This document shows, in pieces, positions 9,749-19,485 of a DNA stretch of 64,000 nucleotides. Below the pieces are notes generated by a model. It saw nothing but the letters and a program-made list of their open reading frames with translations. It ran no database searches and was not told the DNA's origin. Source of the stretch: Psychrobacter sp. P11F6 (GTDB lineage: Bacteria; Pseudomonadota; Gammaproteobacteria; Pseudomonadales; Moraxellaceae); contig NZ_CM003594.1 of NCBI RefSeq assembly GCF_001435295.1, positions 2,810,574-2,874,573 of the forward strand. The letters run 5' to 3'. The translations under genes were made by a program, and so were the position numbers. Every line of letters begins with the position of its first letter. Position 1 is the first letter of the stretch.

Positions 9749-10185
9749 GTATTCAGCAACTAGATTACACAAGTTATCACTTATATACAATGCGACAGTT
9801 AGTGTCGTTTAGCATCATCTAATCTTCTATATGCTCCTTGGTTTTTGTTATAATCATCTTATCTAATCAACCGCACTTTAGAAAACAGTTAAGGCTTAAC
9901 GAGCATAATTTTACCTACAAATTACACCTGTTGCCATTAATTACGAACTTAATTTTACTTTTATCGTTATTTGATTTTACTGTATAGTAACCTGATATAT
10001 CTAATATCACTGTCTACATCATCGATACCCTAACCCATTCATATTAGATAGACACTGAACAAACGCTGCCTATTATTTAGATAGCCATCAGCACTATTGA
10101 GCCGTTAACCTTCGTAGTTACAAACATTTTATTTATCATACCAAATTTATAATTTTAACCAATGATTGAAGACAAGGAATCCAGT

Positions 10186-11238
10186 ATGGACGACAATAAA
10201 GCCAAAGCCCTTAAAGCAGCACTCGGTCAAATCGAAAAGCAGTTTGGTAAGAATACCATCATGCATTTAGGTGACGACTCAGCTATTATGGATGTCGATG
10301 TAGTATCAACAGGTTCGTTGGGTCTGGATATTGCACTTGGCATTGGTGGTCTACCAAAAGGCCGTATCGTAGAGATTTATGGTCCAGAAAGCTCTGGTAA
10401 AACCACCATGACGCTACAAGCTATTGCAGAGTGTCAGAAACAGGGCGGCACCTGCGCCTTTATTGATGCTGAGCATGCGCTTGACCCTGTTTATGCGCGC
10501 AAACTTGGCGTAAACACTGACGAGCTATTACTTTCTCAGCCTGATAATGGTGAGCAAGCACTTGAAATCACCGACATGTTGGTGCGCTCTGGTGCTATCG
10601 ATATGATCGTCATTGACTCAGTTGCTGCCTTGACGCCGCGCGCAGAGATTGAAGGCGAGATGGGCGACTCACATATGGGCTTGCAAGCACGGCTCATGAG
10701 CCAAGCCCTACGTAAAATTACCGGTAATGCCAAACGCTCAAACTGTATGGTGGTATTTATCAACCAAATTCGTATGAAAATTGGTGTGATGTTTGGTAGC
10801 CCTGAGACCACGACTGGTGGTAACGCGCTCAAATTCTACGCCTCAGTGCGTATGGACATTCGCCGTATCGGTGCGGTCAAAAATGGTGATGAAATCATCG
10901 GTAACCAAACCCGTGTCAAAGTCATCAAAAACAAAATGGCACCGCCTTTCCGCCAAGCAGAGTTTGAAATAACTTATGGTGAAGGTACCAACCACTTAGC
11001 CGAAGTGATTGACTTGGGTGTTGAAATTGGTGCAGTTGGCAAAGCAGGCTCTTGGTATAGCTATGGCGACGAAAAAATCGGTCAAGGTAAAGCCAATTCT
11101 GTGCTGTTCTTAAAAGAAAATCCTGCGATTGCGCAAGAAATCGAAGCTAAAATCCGTGAAGAAAAGCTTGGATCAAAGAAAGAGACCAAAGCCGAAGATA
11201 AAGCCAATGAAGCGTTGGTCTCTGACCCTGTACAATAA
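10186..11238 (+). CDS. recA: Recombinase RecA
   Basis: The strand-exchange ATPase of homologous recombination and the sensor of DNA damage. Walker A GPESSGKT is at about residues 66-73. The core shows [14 protein letters not shown], a conserved RecA segment, and the acidic/Lys-rich C-terminal tail ([14 protein letters not shown]) is typical. The length of 350 aa is normal. I prefer ATG 10186 ([13 protein letters not shown]) over the in-frame ATG 10162 because an AAGGAA ribosome site lies about 10 nt before the second one. recX follows after 57 bp, probably in the same transcript. Moraxellaceae are generally described as lacking a classical LexA, so control probably differs from that in E. coli. 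Confidence 0.98.
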   Translation: MDDNKAKALKAALGQIEKQFGKNTIMHLGDDSAIMDVDVVSTGSLGLDIALGIGGLPKGRIVEIYGPESSGKTTMTLQAIAECQKQGGTCAFIDAEHALDPVYARKLGVNTDELLLSQPDNGEQALEITDMLVRSGAIDMIVIDSVAALTPRAEIEGEMGDSHMGLQARLMSQALRKITGNAKRSNCMVVFINQIRMKIGVMFGSPETTTGGNALKFYASVRMDIRRIGAVKNGDEIIGNQTRVKVIKNKMAPPFRQAEFEITYGEGTNHLAEVIDLGVEIGAVGKAGSWYSYGDEKIGQGKANSVLFLKENPAIAQEIEAKIREEKLGSKKETKAEDKANEALVSDPVQ

Positions 11239-11295
11239 CGGCGCAATGATTAACCGTTATCAATAATCATGACTTGTTATGAAAATTAAATTGTT

Positions 11296-12414
11296 ATGAA
11301 CATTAAAACCTTAGCTGAAATACTCGCTGAATCCGATGCCGATTCAGCGAGTAGTCCGACTATCAAATCAAAAAAACCTTCCAAATCTTCCAAACACTCT
11401 GAATCCTCCAAATTTTCTCAGCATTCCTATCAAGGCAATCCTAAAAAAACGGCTAAGACACGTAAGCATTCAACCTACTCTCGTGAAGACCATTCATTAT
11501 CTGACGATGCTGACTTTTCAGTAGAATCCGTTGAGGCTCACTCTTCTACCAATAAAAATTCTGCTAAAACCAAGAAATATAAAAAGCGTTTTCACCCAGC
11601 AGCTAACTTTAGCCCTGAGCCTAGTGACGTGCCTGCTTATCAGCAACCCGAAGCGCAAAGTATCAAAGAGATGCTGGCTGAAGTTAAACAAAATATTCAT
11701 GATGAACCAGACGATAGCGCGGCTACTGATGATGAATTTAACAAAGAATCACAGTATACAACCGATACTGCCATTACCAACACTTCTGCGCACAGCACAG
11801 TCGACAGTCAGAGGGATAACCTACCTGCTGCTCTCAAAGCCTATTTGCGCACGCCTGAACAACGACAAGCAGAAATAGATGAGATCAAAGCCGAAAGTCG
11901 TTTACGTTGGTTAGCTTTTTATTATTTATCGCGCCGTGAGTACGGCAAGGCTGAGCTGAAGCAAAAGCTTATTGATAAAGAGCAAGCCCCAGATAAAATT
12001 GATGCGCTACTCGATGAGTTTGAGGAAAAAGGCTACCAAAGTGATTATCGCACGACGCTCATGCTCATTCGTGAAAATATCCGTAAAGGTCGGGGACGCG
12101 GACGTATCAAGCAGGAGTTTTATCGTAAAAAAATTGCCCTGCCCAGTAATATCGATGAGTTAATCGATATGGCAAATGCAGAGTCAGAAGAGTTTAGGGA
12201 GTTTGTAGATGATAGTGCAGATAATCTGGTAGATGGTGTCGATTGGCTCAAACTGGCGGTCACAGCGCGCACTAAGAAGTACGGCGATGACATACCCACT
12301 GAACAAAAAGACAAAGCAAAGCAGCTACGGTTTTTGCAATATCGAGGCTTTCAGAGCGATATCTGTTTTGCCGCGCTCAATTATACATTAGACACATTAG
12401 ATGAGCGCTTTTAA
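11296..12414 (+). CDS. recX: Regulatory protein RecX with long disordered N-terminus
   Basis: RecX binds RecA filaments and limits their activity. The recX family homology starts only at about residue 195 (ESRLRWLAFYYLSRREYGKAEL). It shows the tandem three-helix repeats typical of RecX, including the LLDEFEEKGYQSDYR and GRGRGRIKQEFYRKK motifs. The first roughly 190 residues are low complexity, rich in Ser, Lys, Asp and Thr, and have no recognisable domain. RecX proteins usually have about 150-180 residues in all, so this one is twice the normal size. Its position right after recA supports the call. Confidence 0.93.
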   Translation: MNIKTLAEILAESDADSASSPTIKSKKPSKSSKHSESSKFSQHSYQGNPKKTAKTRKHSTYSREDHSLSDDADFSVESVEAHSSTNKNSAKTKKYKKRFHPAANFSPEPSDVPAYQQPEAQSIKEMLAEVKQNIHDEPDDSAATDDEFNKESQYTTDTAITNTSAHSTVDSQRDNLPAALKAYLRTPEQRQAEIDEIKAESRLRWLAFYYLSRREYGKAELKQKLIDKEQAPDKIDALLDEFEEKGYQSDYRTTLMLIRENIRKGRGRGRIKQEFYRKKIALPSNIDELIDMANAESEEFREFVDDSADNLVDGVDWLKLAVTARTKKYGDDIPTEQKDKAKQLRFLQYRGFQSDICFAALNYTLDTLDERF

Positions 12415-12477
12415 CCCACCCTTACCTTTTTTAAAAACATCCATCTGTAAATAAGACAATATGACTTGAGCGATCTA

Positions 12478-13935
12478 TTAATAATAGCCGAGCACTTTCC
12501 ACCAAATCAAACCAGCACCGATCCAAATGACTAAATTGACCACACTCATTATTGCACCAATACTCCACCACTCTCTTAACGTCACATAACCAGAGTTAAA
12601 AATGACTGGCGCAGTACCGGTTGCATAATGCGTAAGCGTCATCATGATGTTGCCCGCTGCGGCTAAGATCAGCGCATATAACATCGGCGGTGCACCCAAG
12701 CTTAAACCCACCGCATAAAATGCTGCAAATAGTGCAGTAATATGAGCCGTGGTACTAGCAAAGAAATAATGAATATATAAGTACACTAGGGTCAAAATAG
12801 TCACAGCGCCTATCCAGCCAAGCCCAGTCGTGCCAATCATCGATTCGATATTGCCGGAGAACCAGCTTATCAGTCCAAGCTTATTAAGATAAGCGGCCAT
12901 CATGATAAGGGCGCCAAACCAAATAATGGTATCCCATGCTGACTTCTCTTTTAAAATATCGTCCCAAGTCAGTACCCCAGTCAATATTAAGATCGTCAAA
13001 CCAATAAATGCTGTGGTTGTAGCATCGACGCTATATTGCTCACCTAACATCAATGCGGGAATATTCGCCCACAATAACAGCATCAGAGCAAATACCCCGA
13101 GCATGATTTTTTCTTGGCTACTTATTTTTCCCATTTCTGCCAAATTTTCCTTGGCAAAACCTTTTGCATCGGGCGTGATTTTAACATCAGGTGGATAAAT
13201 TATATAAATGACTAACGGCATCACAAGCAGGCATAGCATACCAGGTACAAACATCGCCACCGCCCAAGTAGTCCATGACAGCTGAATATCACCGCCTGTG
13301 GCTTTATTCACCAAATCTACAACCAGAGGGTTGGGCGCAGTAGCCGTGATAAACATCCCAGAGGTAATAGGATTGGCGTGGTAGTTCACCATCGCCAAAT
13401 AGCGACCAATTTTATTTTGAGTACCTTCTTCTGGCGTCGAATGAAAGCTTTGCGCGATAGACTTCATAATAGGATGAATAATACCGCCGCCACGCGCCGT
13501 ATTAGAGGGCGTAATGGGTGCTATCATCAATTCAGCCGCAGTCAAAGAATAAGCCACGCCGATGGTTTTTTTACCAAAAATAGAAATAAAATAATAGGCA
13601 ATACGTCGACCCAAACCCGTTTTTATCAAGCCACGCGATATCATGACTGCAATACCAATTAGCCAAATCAATGGACTTGAATAGCTTGATAGTGCATCAC
13701 TAATGGCTTGTGCTGGGCTATCACTAGTCACGCCTGTCAGTGCGACTAGGGTGACGGCAATGATAGCAATGGCACCAATGGGTAATACTTTGCCGATGAT
13801 GGCGACAATAGTGGCGATGAATAACGCCAGCATGTGCCATGCTTCAGGCGTAACGCCAGTAGGCACTGGTATCACAAACCAAATGATCAAGCCGACCAAA
13901 ATGGCAACCGCTGCTTGAATAGGCTTAAATGGCAT
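12478..13935 (-). CDS. DASS-family dicarboxylate/anion transporter
   Basis: An inner-membrane symporter or exchanger of the divalent anion:Na+ symporter family (SLC13-like, with CitT, TtdT and the 2-oxoglutarate/malate translocator). It has about 12 hydrophobic segments. The two signature SNT-type motifs are visible: APITPSNTARGGG near residue 140, and TATAPNPLV near residue 200. The length of 485 aa is standard. The substrate (succinate, malate, citrate, tartrate or 2-oxoglutarate) cannot be told from sequence. It is transcribed alone, convergent with recX. Confidence 0.88.
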   Translation of the reverse strand: MPFKPIQAAVAILVGLIIWFVIPVPTGVTPEAWHMLALFIATIVAIIGKVLPIGAIAIIAVTLVALTGVTSDSPAQAISDALSSYSSPLIWLIGIAVMISRGLIKTGLGRRIAYYFISIFGKKTIGVAYSLTAAELMIAPITPSNTARGGGIIHPIMKSIAQSFHSTPEEGTQNKIGRYLAMVNYHANPITSGMFITATAPNPLVVDLVNKATGGDIQLSWTTWAVAMFVPGMLCLLVMPLVIYIIYPPDVKITPDAKGFAKENLAEMGKISSQEKIMLGVFALMLLLWANIPALMLGEQYSVDATTTAFIGLTILILTGVLTWDDILKEKSAWDTIIWFGALIMMAAYLNKLGLISWFSGNIESMIGTTGLGWIGAVTILTLVYLYIHYFFASTTAHITALFAAFYAVGLSLGAPPMLYALILAAAGNIMMTLTHYATGTAPVIFNSGYVTLREWWSIGAIMSVVNLVIWIGAGLIWWKVLGYY

Positions 13936-14154
13936 GATTAACTATCCTTATAAATGCTTATACCATCACGCAGTCATATTATATAACGGATTATCAAAGT
14001 AACCACGGCGACAAAAGACTCAATGAATCATATGACCATCTTATAAGATTTATAGAATTATTTTTCTATTATTCACCATTTTTAACATATCTATTTAGAA
14101 TAAAGAGTAAATATTCACTAATTTAGTACCAATAGTAGGGTTAAACTAACAGCC
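13936..14154. other. Spacer upstream of the DASS transporter
   Basis: AT-rich and non-coding. It probably holds the transporter promoter on the minus strand. I see no other structure apart from the terminator beyond it. Confidence 0.4.
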
Positions 14155-14192
14155 ATAAAAAAGAGCACGTTGGATAACGTACTCTTTTTTAT
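14155..14192 (-). terminator. Intrinsic terminator of the yidB-like gene
   Basis: An imperfect 10-bp stem (AAGAGcACGTT / AACGTaCTCTT) flanked by A and T runs on both sides, so it could work in either direction. It lies 50 bp after the yidB-like stop codon. Confidence 0.8.
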
Positions 14193-14242
14193 GGTATTAA
14201 CTTTTTGGCATTAACGATTGCGACTTTCTTTAAAAGATAAAT

Positions 14243-14971
14243 TTATTTTAACGCACCTAGTCGACTAGATAGTTGATTAATGATTTGATCAATCTCTTCA
14301 TTGGCTTCAGATTCATTATCCAAATTGCCACTTGGTGTCAGCTGATTCATTACTTCTGGCAGCAACTCAGCAAGACCTTGACGGACTTCTACGTCATTAG
14401 CACCAGTATGTGCTGCAACCTGCTGAATCTCATTTTCATCGAATAACTGACTGATATCATTTGGATCAAGGTTGTCATTGTCTTGCTGGTTACTCATCCA
14501 AGAACGCGCTTGGTTTTCATAACCCATGCCTGTGATTTTCGATAATGCACCACTCAAGCCACCATTGCGTTTGATCCAGCTTAGTACCATTGGCATAAGT
14601 GCAGCGATTAGCATACCTTTACCACCGAATCCGCCTTTGGTACGCTGACCACCCAATACGCTGCCTAAAATATCGCCCAGACCACCAGCATTAGAATTGA
14701 CACCGCCACGTTGATTGCCACCAGTAAGTCCACCGCCTGTTAACCCACCGAGAATATCATCTAAGCCAAAACCATTGTCTGGTTGACGATCATACTGGCG
14801 TGGATTATAGCCACCAGTTTGACTACCACTGCCTAGCACGCTACCCAATATATCCCCAAGACCACCTGTACGACGTGGATCAATGCGTTGATTTACAGGA
14901 TTACGCTGCGCATCTTCAGGATCCATCGCACGACGGGCCACCTGACTAACCAAATTCCCTAATAAGCTCAT
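14243..14971 (-). CDS. YidB-like DUF937 protein
   Basis: A small cytoplasmic protein of the DUF937/YidB group, whose biochemical role is not established. The central part has KGGFGGKGMLIAALMPMVLSWIKRNGG, as in YidB homologues, and the C-terminal half contains NDISQLFDENEIQQVAAHTG and EVRQGLAELLPEVMNQLTP. The N-terminal half is glycine-rich and repeats the word GLGDILGSVLG twice (about residues 36 and 97), with a related LDDILGGLTGG between them. The repeats make the protein longer (242 aa) than E. coli YidB (about 132). The AAGGA site supports the start. Confidence 0.8.
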   Translation of the reverse strand: MSLLGNLVSQVARRAMDPEDAQRNPVNQRIDPRRTGGLGDILGSVLGSGSQTGGYNPRQYDRQPDNGFGLDDILGGLTGGGLTGGNQRGGVNSNAGGLGDILGSVLGGQRTKGGFGGKGMLIAALMPMVLSWIKRNGGLSGALSKITGMGYENQARSWMSNQQDNDNLDPNDISQLFDENEIQQVAAHTGANDVEVRQGLAELLPEVMNQLTPSGNLDNESEANEEIDQIINQLSSRLGALK

Positions 14972-15273
14972 TCTCGATTCCTTTTTGTCATATTATTTAT
15001 TATCTATAAACCGCTAAAAACTTCGCTGCTAATTTAATATAGTAAGTAACATCTCGATTTACTTATGCGATTCACAATTCTTTTGCAATATAACAAATCT
15101 CTTTCGCTATCCAGATAGGTGTTTTGTTATGACATGTAGGCGTTCGTAAATTCGTGGAAAAAACCTCTCATTGGAAACTATAAAAAAATACTTCCTTAAC
15201 TCGTATTTTCGGCGTTTATGTTAGGCATATTGAACATTCAACCATGGTACTAATAAGCACTATTTATAAGTAT
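14972..15273. other. Spacer between yidB-like gene and ygfX
   Basis: A non-coding 302 bp. An 8-bp inverted repeat ATAACAAA / TTTGTTAT near 15089-15131 is the only structure noticed. No T-run follows it. Confidence 0.4.
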
Positions 15274-15717
15274 TCAATACAATCTAGCCAAAATATTCAA
15301 CTCTCGCCATTGTTCAGGGCTCACTTGATCTCGAAAGATGGTCACTGATAAAGAGCGCTGATAAGGCTCTATAACATTGAATTCAAAGCTTATCGCCCAT
15401 CGATATCCAGAGACAACGATTAATTGTGCCTGCCATAGCTCATCACCGCGACCCGTACGGAGCAGTAGCTGCCAATGTTGATCGATACGATGGCTAAGTG
15501 GTGGTTGGCTCAGGTGCAGCAGTATGGGTCGTGATAATGTCAAATAAATAATCACCGTGGCGGTAACGATTAAAATAAGCACATATTGCCATAACAGTAA
15601 AGAAGCAAGCCATGCCAGTACAACCATGACGGCGGTCAACCCACTATAAAGCAGCAAACGAAAATAGCTGGCAGGCCGAATAGCCGTATCAATACGCAAC
15701 GAATTTGCCAAGGTCAT
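15274..15717 (-). CDS. YgfX/CptA-like membrane protein
   Basis: A 147-aa protein with two adjacent membrane helices (about residues 20-60) followed by a soluble beta-rich domain (DELWQAQLIVVSGYRWAI). This matches the layout of YgfX (CptA). In E. coli YgfX is encoded with SdhE and has been proposed to be the toxin partner of a toxin-antitoxin pair. Sequence similarity is weak, so the call rests mainly on topology, size and its position 92 bp downstream of sdhE on the same strand. Confidence 0.65.
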   Translation of the reverse strand: MTLANSLRIDTAIRPASYFRLLLYSGLTAVMVVLAWLASLLLWQYVLILIVTATVIIYLTLSRPILLHLSQPPLSHRIDQHWQLLLRTGRGDELWQAQLIVVSGYRWAISFEFNVIEPYQRSLSVTIFRDQVSPEQWRELNILARLY

Positions 15718-15809
15718 ATTTTATCACCAAAAAAAACGGCAGACCATTATGTTGCTCAAGCTTAGCTATGCCAGCTCTGGACAACCATTTTTTATATCTA
15801 AATCAGTTT

Positions 15810-16091
15810 TTAAGTCAAATCTTTGGTATGACGCCATGTCTTAATTTTATTGACCAATGCCCATATCTCTTCATTTTCTGGACGATTTTGATTGGTGAAA
15901 TAATCCAACAAATCAGGGTCTTCATGAGTCAGCATTTCTGCAAACGTCTCTTGTTCAGCAGGCTCTGCCGTTAAGTAAATCTCTTTGACATAAAGGTCAA
16001 TGTAAAAGTCTAACTCTTTTAATCCGCGGCGTGCTTGATAGATAATGCGGCGCTGTTCATTGGTTGGTTCTGGCTTAATCGGGGTGGTCAT
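15810..16091 (-). CDS. sdhE: FAD assembly factor SdhE
   Basis: A small helical protein (93 aa; formerly YgfY/CptB/DUF339) that promotes covalent attachment of FAD to the succinate dehydrogenase flavoprotein. The diagnostic RGxxE motif is present as RRGLKELD near residue 22. The C-terminal part, DPDLLDYFTNQNRPENEEIWALVNKI, follows the family pattern. It is encoded just upstream of a ygfX-like gene, as in enterobacteria. Confidence 0.93.
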   Translation of the reverse strand: MTTPIKPEPTNEQRRIIYQARRGLKELDFYIDLYVKEIYLTAEPAEQETFAEMLTHEDPDLLDYFTNQNRPENEEIWALVNKIKTWRHTKDLT

Positions 16092-16120
16092 AAAAGTACT
16101 CTCATTATTTTAAATTGGGA

Positions 16121-17035
16121 TTAAGGATAATTATGCGCAGATAATTGACGCCATAAGGCGACTGCTTGCTGCATCATCGCCACATTATGGGTGCGTATAA
16201 TGCCAGCGCCTTGCTGTAGGGCAAAGATACCAGCCGCCGTACCTACCACATCACGATCTACCGCGTTAGTAGTAGTAACGACTTCGACGCCACTCTTGCT
16301 CAATACTTCCGCTAAAAAACGCTTGCGTGAAATACCAAACATCATCGGTAAACCAAGCACTTGTAGCCTGCTAAGCTGGCTTAATAGTGCGCAATGATGC
16401 TCATAATCTTTCGCAAAACCAAAGCCTGGGTCGATAATGATTTTCTCACGCTTAACACCGATTCTTGTTACTTCGTCAATACGCGATAATAGCTCAGCCC
16501 TTACGTCACTAATGACATCGTCATAGTGTGCCAAATTATTCATCGTTGTTGGCTCGCCGCGCATATGCATGAGCATGACTGGTATATCCAGCTCAGCCGC
16601 TAGTACTGCTGCACCCTCGCGTTTGAGTGCGCGTACATCATTCCAAATATCAGCACCAGCGTCAAAAGCCGCTTTCATAACCTCTGGATTACTGGTATCA
16701 ATGGATAGCCAAATATCCTCCCCGCATTGCTGCCTAATTACTCGAACCACTGGCACAACACGCTGCATCTCTTCAGCAGTGCCCACAGCATCCGCATTGG
16801 GGCGAGTAGACTCACCGCCAATGTCGATAATAGTCGCACCTTCTTTTATCATCTGCTGGCAATGAGCAACTGCTTTATCTACCACGTTGAACTGTCCACC
16901 GTCTGAAAACGAATCGGGTGTGACATTAAGAATACACATAATATGAGGCTGCGATAGATCTAGTGTTTTATCACGACTTGATATCTTATAGCTGGGTAAG
17001 GGCTGAAATAAGGACATAACCAAATTATCTCTCAT
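16121..17035 (-). CDS. folP: Dihydropteroate synthase
   Basis: Condenses p-aminobenzoate with dihydropterin pyrophosphate in folate synthesis, and is the sulfonamide target. Both family signatures are clear: ILNVTPDSFSDGG (about residue 33) and GATIIDIGGESTRPNA (about 65). DPGFGFAKDYEH and the C-terminal GAGIIRTHNV are further conserved pieces. The start is uncertain between 17035 (MRDNLV) and 17017 (MSLFQPL); neither has a strong ribosome site. It lies downstream of ftsH as in E. coli, but a terminator separates them here, so it probably has its own promoter. Confidence 0.96.
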   Translation of the reverse strand: MRDNLVMSLFQPLPSYKISSRDKTLDLSQPHIMCILNVTPDSFSDGGQFNVVDKAVAHCQQMIKEGATIIDIGGESTRPNADAVGTAEEMQRVVPVVRVIRQQCGEDIWLSIDTSNPEVMKAAFDAGADIWNDVRALKREGAAVLAAELDIPVMLMHMRGEPTTMNNLAHYDDVISDVRAELLSRIDEVTRIGVKREKIIIDPGFGFAKDYEHHCALLSQLSRLQVLGLPMMFGISRKRFLAEVLSKSGVEVVTTTNAVDRDVVGTAAGIFALQQGAGIIRTHNVAMMQQAVALWRQLSAHNYP

Positions 17036-17134
17036 TAAAACATTCTAATTATTGCGCTTTGCTTGTTATGCGCTTTGCTTATGATACCAGTAAACTCTAT
17101 TCTGTACTAAACCCTTCACGAAATATGGACAACA

Positions 17135-17165
17135 AAAAAGCCCTTTATGATAAAGGGCTTTTTCT
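17135..17165 (-). terminator. Intrinsic terminator of ftsH
   Basis: An 11-bp stem AAAGCCCTTTA / TAAAGGGCTTT with A-run and T-run on opposite sides, 24 bp past the ftsH stop codon. It separates ftsH from folP. Confidence 0.9.
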
Positions 17166-17188
17166 ATTGGATATGAATCAACTGACAA

Positions 17189-19084
17189 CTACATCGCTGG
17201 TAACGGTGGCGGTGTTGAGTTGGTTGTTTTGATATCATTTTTCGATAAGTTGACTTCATTTTGCTGATAAACTCTAGGTGGACGTGGGTCTTCACCTGCT
17301 AAGATATCTTGCAACTGATCACGGTCAATGGTTTCCCACTTCATTAGAGCATCTACCATCGCATGCATTTTTTCTTGATTGCCTTCAATCAATTCACGCG
17401 CGATATCATATTGCTCCTCTAACATACGGCGAACTTCTTCATCGACCTTTTGCTGCGTGGCTTCTGAAATCGTACGACTGCTAGAGCCAAAATAGCCTTG
17501 CGAGCTGTCTTCATCTTCATAAACCATAATACCAAGCGCATCAGACATACCGTACTTCGTTACCATGGCGCGAGCCATCTTGGTTGCACGTTCAAAGTCG
17601 TTAGAAGCACCCGTCGACATTTGATTGATAAAGACTTCTTCAGCGATACGACCGCCAAATAAGATAGCAATATCGCTCAGCATTTTTGATTTATACATAC
17701 TGGTTTGGTCATGCTCTGGCAACTGCCAAGTAACCCCAAGCGCAAAACCACGCGGCATGATCGTTACTTTATGCACGGGATCGGTACCTGGTAGTAGCTC
17801 AGCGACTAAGGCATGACCTGCTTCATGATAAGCGGTCGCACGGCGCTCTTCTTCACGGATGACCATTGATTTACGCTCAGGACCCATATATAGCTTGTCT
17901 TTTGCATCTTCAAAGTCATTCATATCAACGCTGGTCTTGTTGCGACGTGCTGCAAACAATGCCGCTTCGTTGACAAGGTTGGCCAGCTGCGCACCACTGA
18001 AACCTGGTGTACCGCGAGCCAATGCATTGGCATCCACACCGATAGTATTCGGCAGCTTTCTCAAATGCACTTTAAGAATTTGCTCACGGCCTTTGATATC
18101 TGGCAAGCCCACTTGTACCTGACGGTCAAAACGACCTGGACGCAGTAACGCTTTATCAAGCACATCCGCACGGTTGGTCGCTGCAATGACGATTACGCCT
18201 TCATTGCCTTCAAAACCATCCATTTCGACCAATAATTGGTTCAATGTCTGCTCACGCTCATCATTACCGCCGCCCATACCAGAGCCACGATGACGACCGA
18301 CTGCATCAATTTCATCAATAAATATGATGCAAGGCGCGCTCTTTTTAGCCTGTTCGAACATATCGCGTACACGTGAGGCACCGACACCGACAAACATTTC
18401 AACAAAATCAGAACCTGAGATTGAGAAGAACGGCACTTTAGCTTCACCAGCAATGGCTCTTGCTAACAAGGTTTTACCAGTACCTGGAGGACCCACCATT
18501 AAGATACCACGTGGAATCGTCGCACCCAGTTTGGTAAATTTATCAGGGTCGCGTAAAAACTCGACCACTTCAACCACTTCTTCTTTGGCCTCTTCACAAC
18601 CAGCCACATCTTCAAAGTTCACCTTGATTTGGTCTTCAGTCAGCATTTTAGCTTTTGACTTACCAAAGCTCATAGGGCCGCCGCCTTTACCGCCAGCGCC
18701 GCCTTGCATGTTACGCATGAAGAATAAAAACAGACCAATAATCAATAGAATTGGGAAACTGGCTATCAGTAATTGCATCAACACGCTTTGGCGTTTTGGG
18801 GCAGTCCCTTGGACTTCGACTTGGTTCTCACGCAGCAATGGCATGAGCTCATCATCTGACACAGCTGGTCTAATGGTCTCAAATGATGAACCATTTTTCT
18901 TTTCGCCGGTGATTTGCTCGCCATCGATTTCAACGCTGGCTACTTGGTTTTCTGACACGGCGGTCACAAACTCAGAGTAGTTAAGGCTATCCGGCTCGGA
19001 TGATTGATCAAAGCCGCTAAACACCAGCACCAAAACGCCGATTACCACCAGCCACAATAAGGTATTTTTTACCATGTCGCTCAC
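17189..19084 (-). CDS. ftsH: ATP-dependent zinc metalloprotease FtsH
   Basis: A membrane-anchored hexameric AAA+ protease that degrades misassembled membrane proteins and regulators such as LpxC and sigma-32. Two N-terminal membrane helices (about residues 5-25 and 103-123) flank a periplasmic domain. Walker A GPPGTGKT lies near residue 198, and the second region of homology near 315. The zinc site HEAGH lies near 417. The length of 631 aa is typical. Its substrate LpxC is encoded about 5 kb away. The order rlmE-ftsH-folP is conserved with E. coli. Confidence 0.98.
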   Translation of the reverse strand: MSDMVKNTLLWLVVIGVLVLVFSGFDQSSEPDSLNYSEFVTAVSENQVASVEIDGEQITGEKKNGSSFETIRPAVSDDELMPLLRENQVEVQGTAPKRQSVLMQLLIASFPILLIIGLFLFFMRNMQGGAGGKGGGPMSFGKSKAKMLTEDQIKVNFEDVAGCEEAKEEVVEVVEFLRDPDKFTKLGATIPRGILMVGPPGTGKTLLARAIAGEAKVPFFSISGSDFVEMFVGVGASRVRDMFEQAKKSAPCIIFIDEIDAVGRHRGSGMGGGNDEREQTLNQLLVEMDGFEGNEGVIVIAATNRADVLDKALLRPGRFDRQVQVGLPDIKGREQILKVHLRKLPNTIGVDANALARGTPGFSGAQLANLVNEAALFAARRNKTSVDMNDFEDAKDKLYMGPERKSMVIREEERRATAYHEAGHALVAELLPGTDPVHKVTIMPRGFALGVTWQLPEHDQTSMYKSKMLSDIAILFGGRIAEEVFINQMSTGASNDFERATKMARAMVTKYGMSDALGIMVYEDEDSSQGYFGSSSRTISEATQQKVDEEVRRMLEEQYDIARELIEGNQEKMHAMVDALMKWETIDRDQLQDILAGEDPRPPRVYQQNEVNLSKNDIKTTNSTPPPLPAM

Positions 19085-19485
19085 TAGTTATTCCCATCCC
19101 TTACTTATTGGTGTGTTTATTAAACACGTGACGTCTATAAACGTATCGCTCATTTTTTAGTAGATATATTGATAGCCAAAATTTATGATTCAGACTCATA
19201 CAACTCAAATGCTGCATGGGGACTGTTTTCACAAGTTATAAATATCAATGACCTATATATCTATCGTAGATGAGCACATCAGGCGCTTATTGTCAGACGA
19301 CTTTGCCTAAAACATATGCTTGAAACAAAGTTAATATACCATGATATGTGGTGCTAACCTGCATAATTCAAGCAGGTTTCGCTATTATTCAGTTAACGAT
19401 TGTAGCGGGTTCAATGCGCTCATGAGACTATGTTATGGTGACACATTATCTCGCTTACAATGGCTGTGACATAACGACGTTATGA
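19085..19485. other. Spacer between rlmE and ftsH
   Basis: A 401-bp AT-rich region without an ORF. It separates two genes that are often closely linked, which suggests a separate ftsH promoter here. I could not fix its position. Confidence 0.4.

Larger units (their letters stand above)
9218..10185. other. Long AT-rich non-coding region upstream of recA
   Basis: Nearly 1 kb with no credible ORF on either strand. It contains homopolymeric A/T tracts (around 9240-9360 and 9545-9650), two adjacent consensus DnaA boxes, two dyads (9729-9748 and 9793-9807) and candidate recA promoters. The rest appears featureless. Confidence 0.6.

Noticed and set aside
9218..10185. Chromosomal origin oriC
   Set aside because: DnaA boxes and AT-rich tracts are present, but dnaA, dnaN, gyrB, rpmH or parAB are absent nearby; reported only as a DnaA-box finding.
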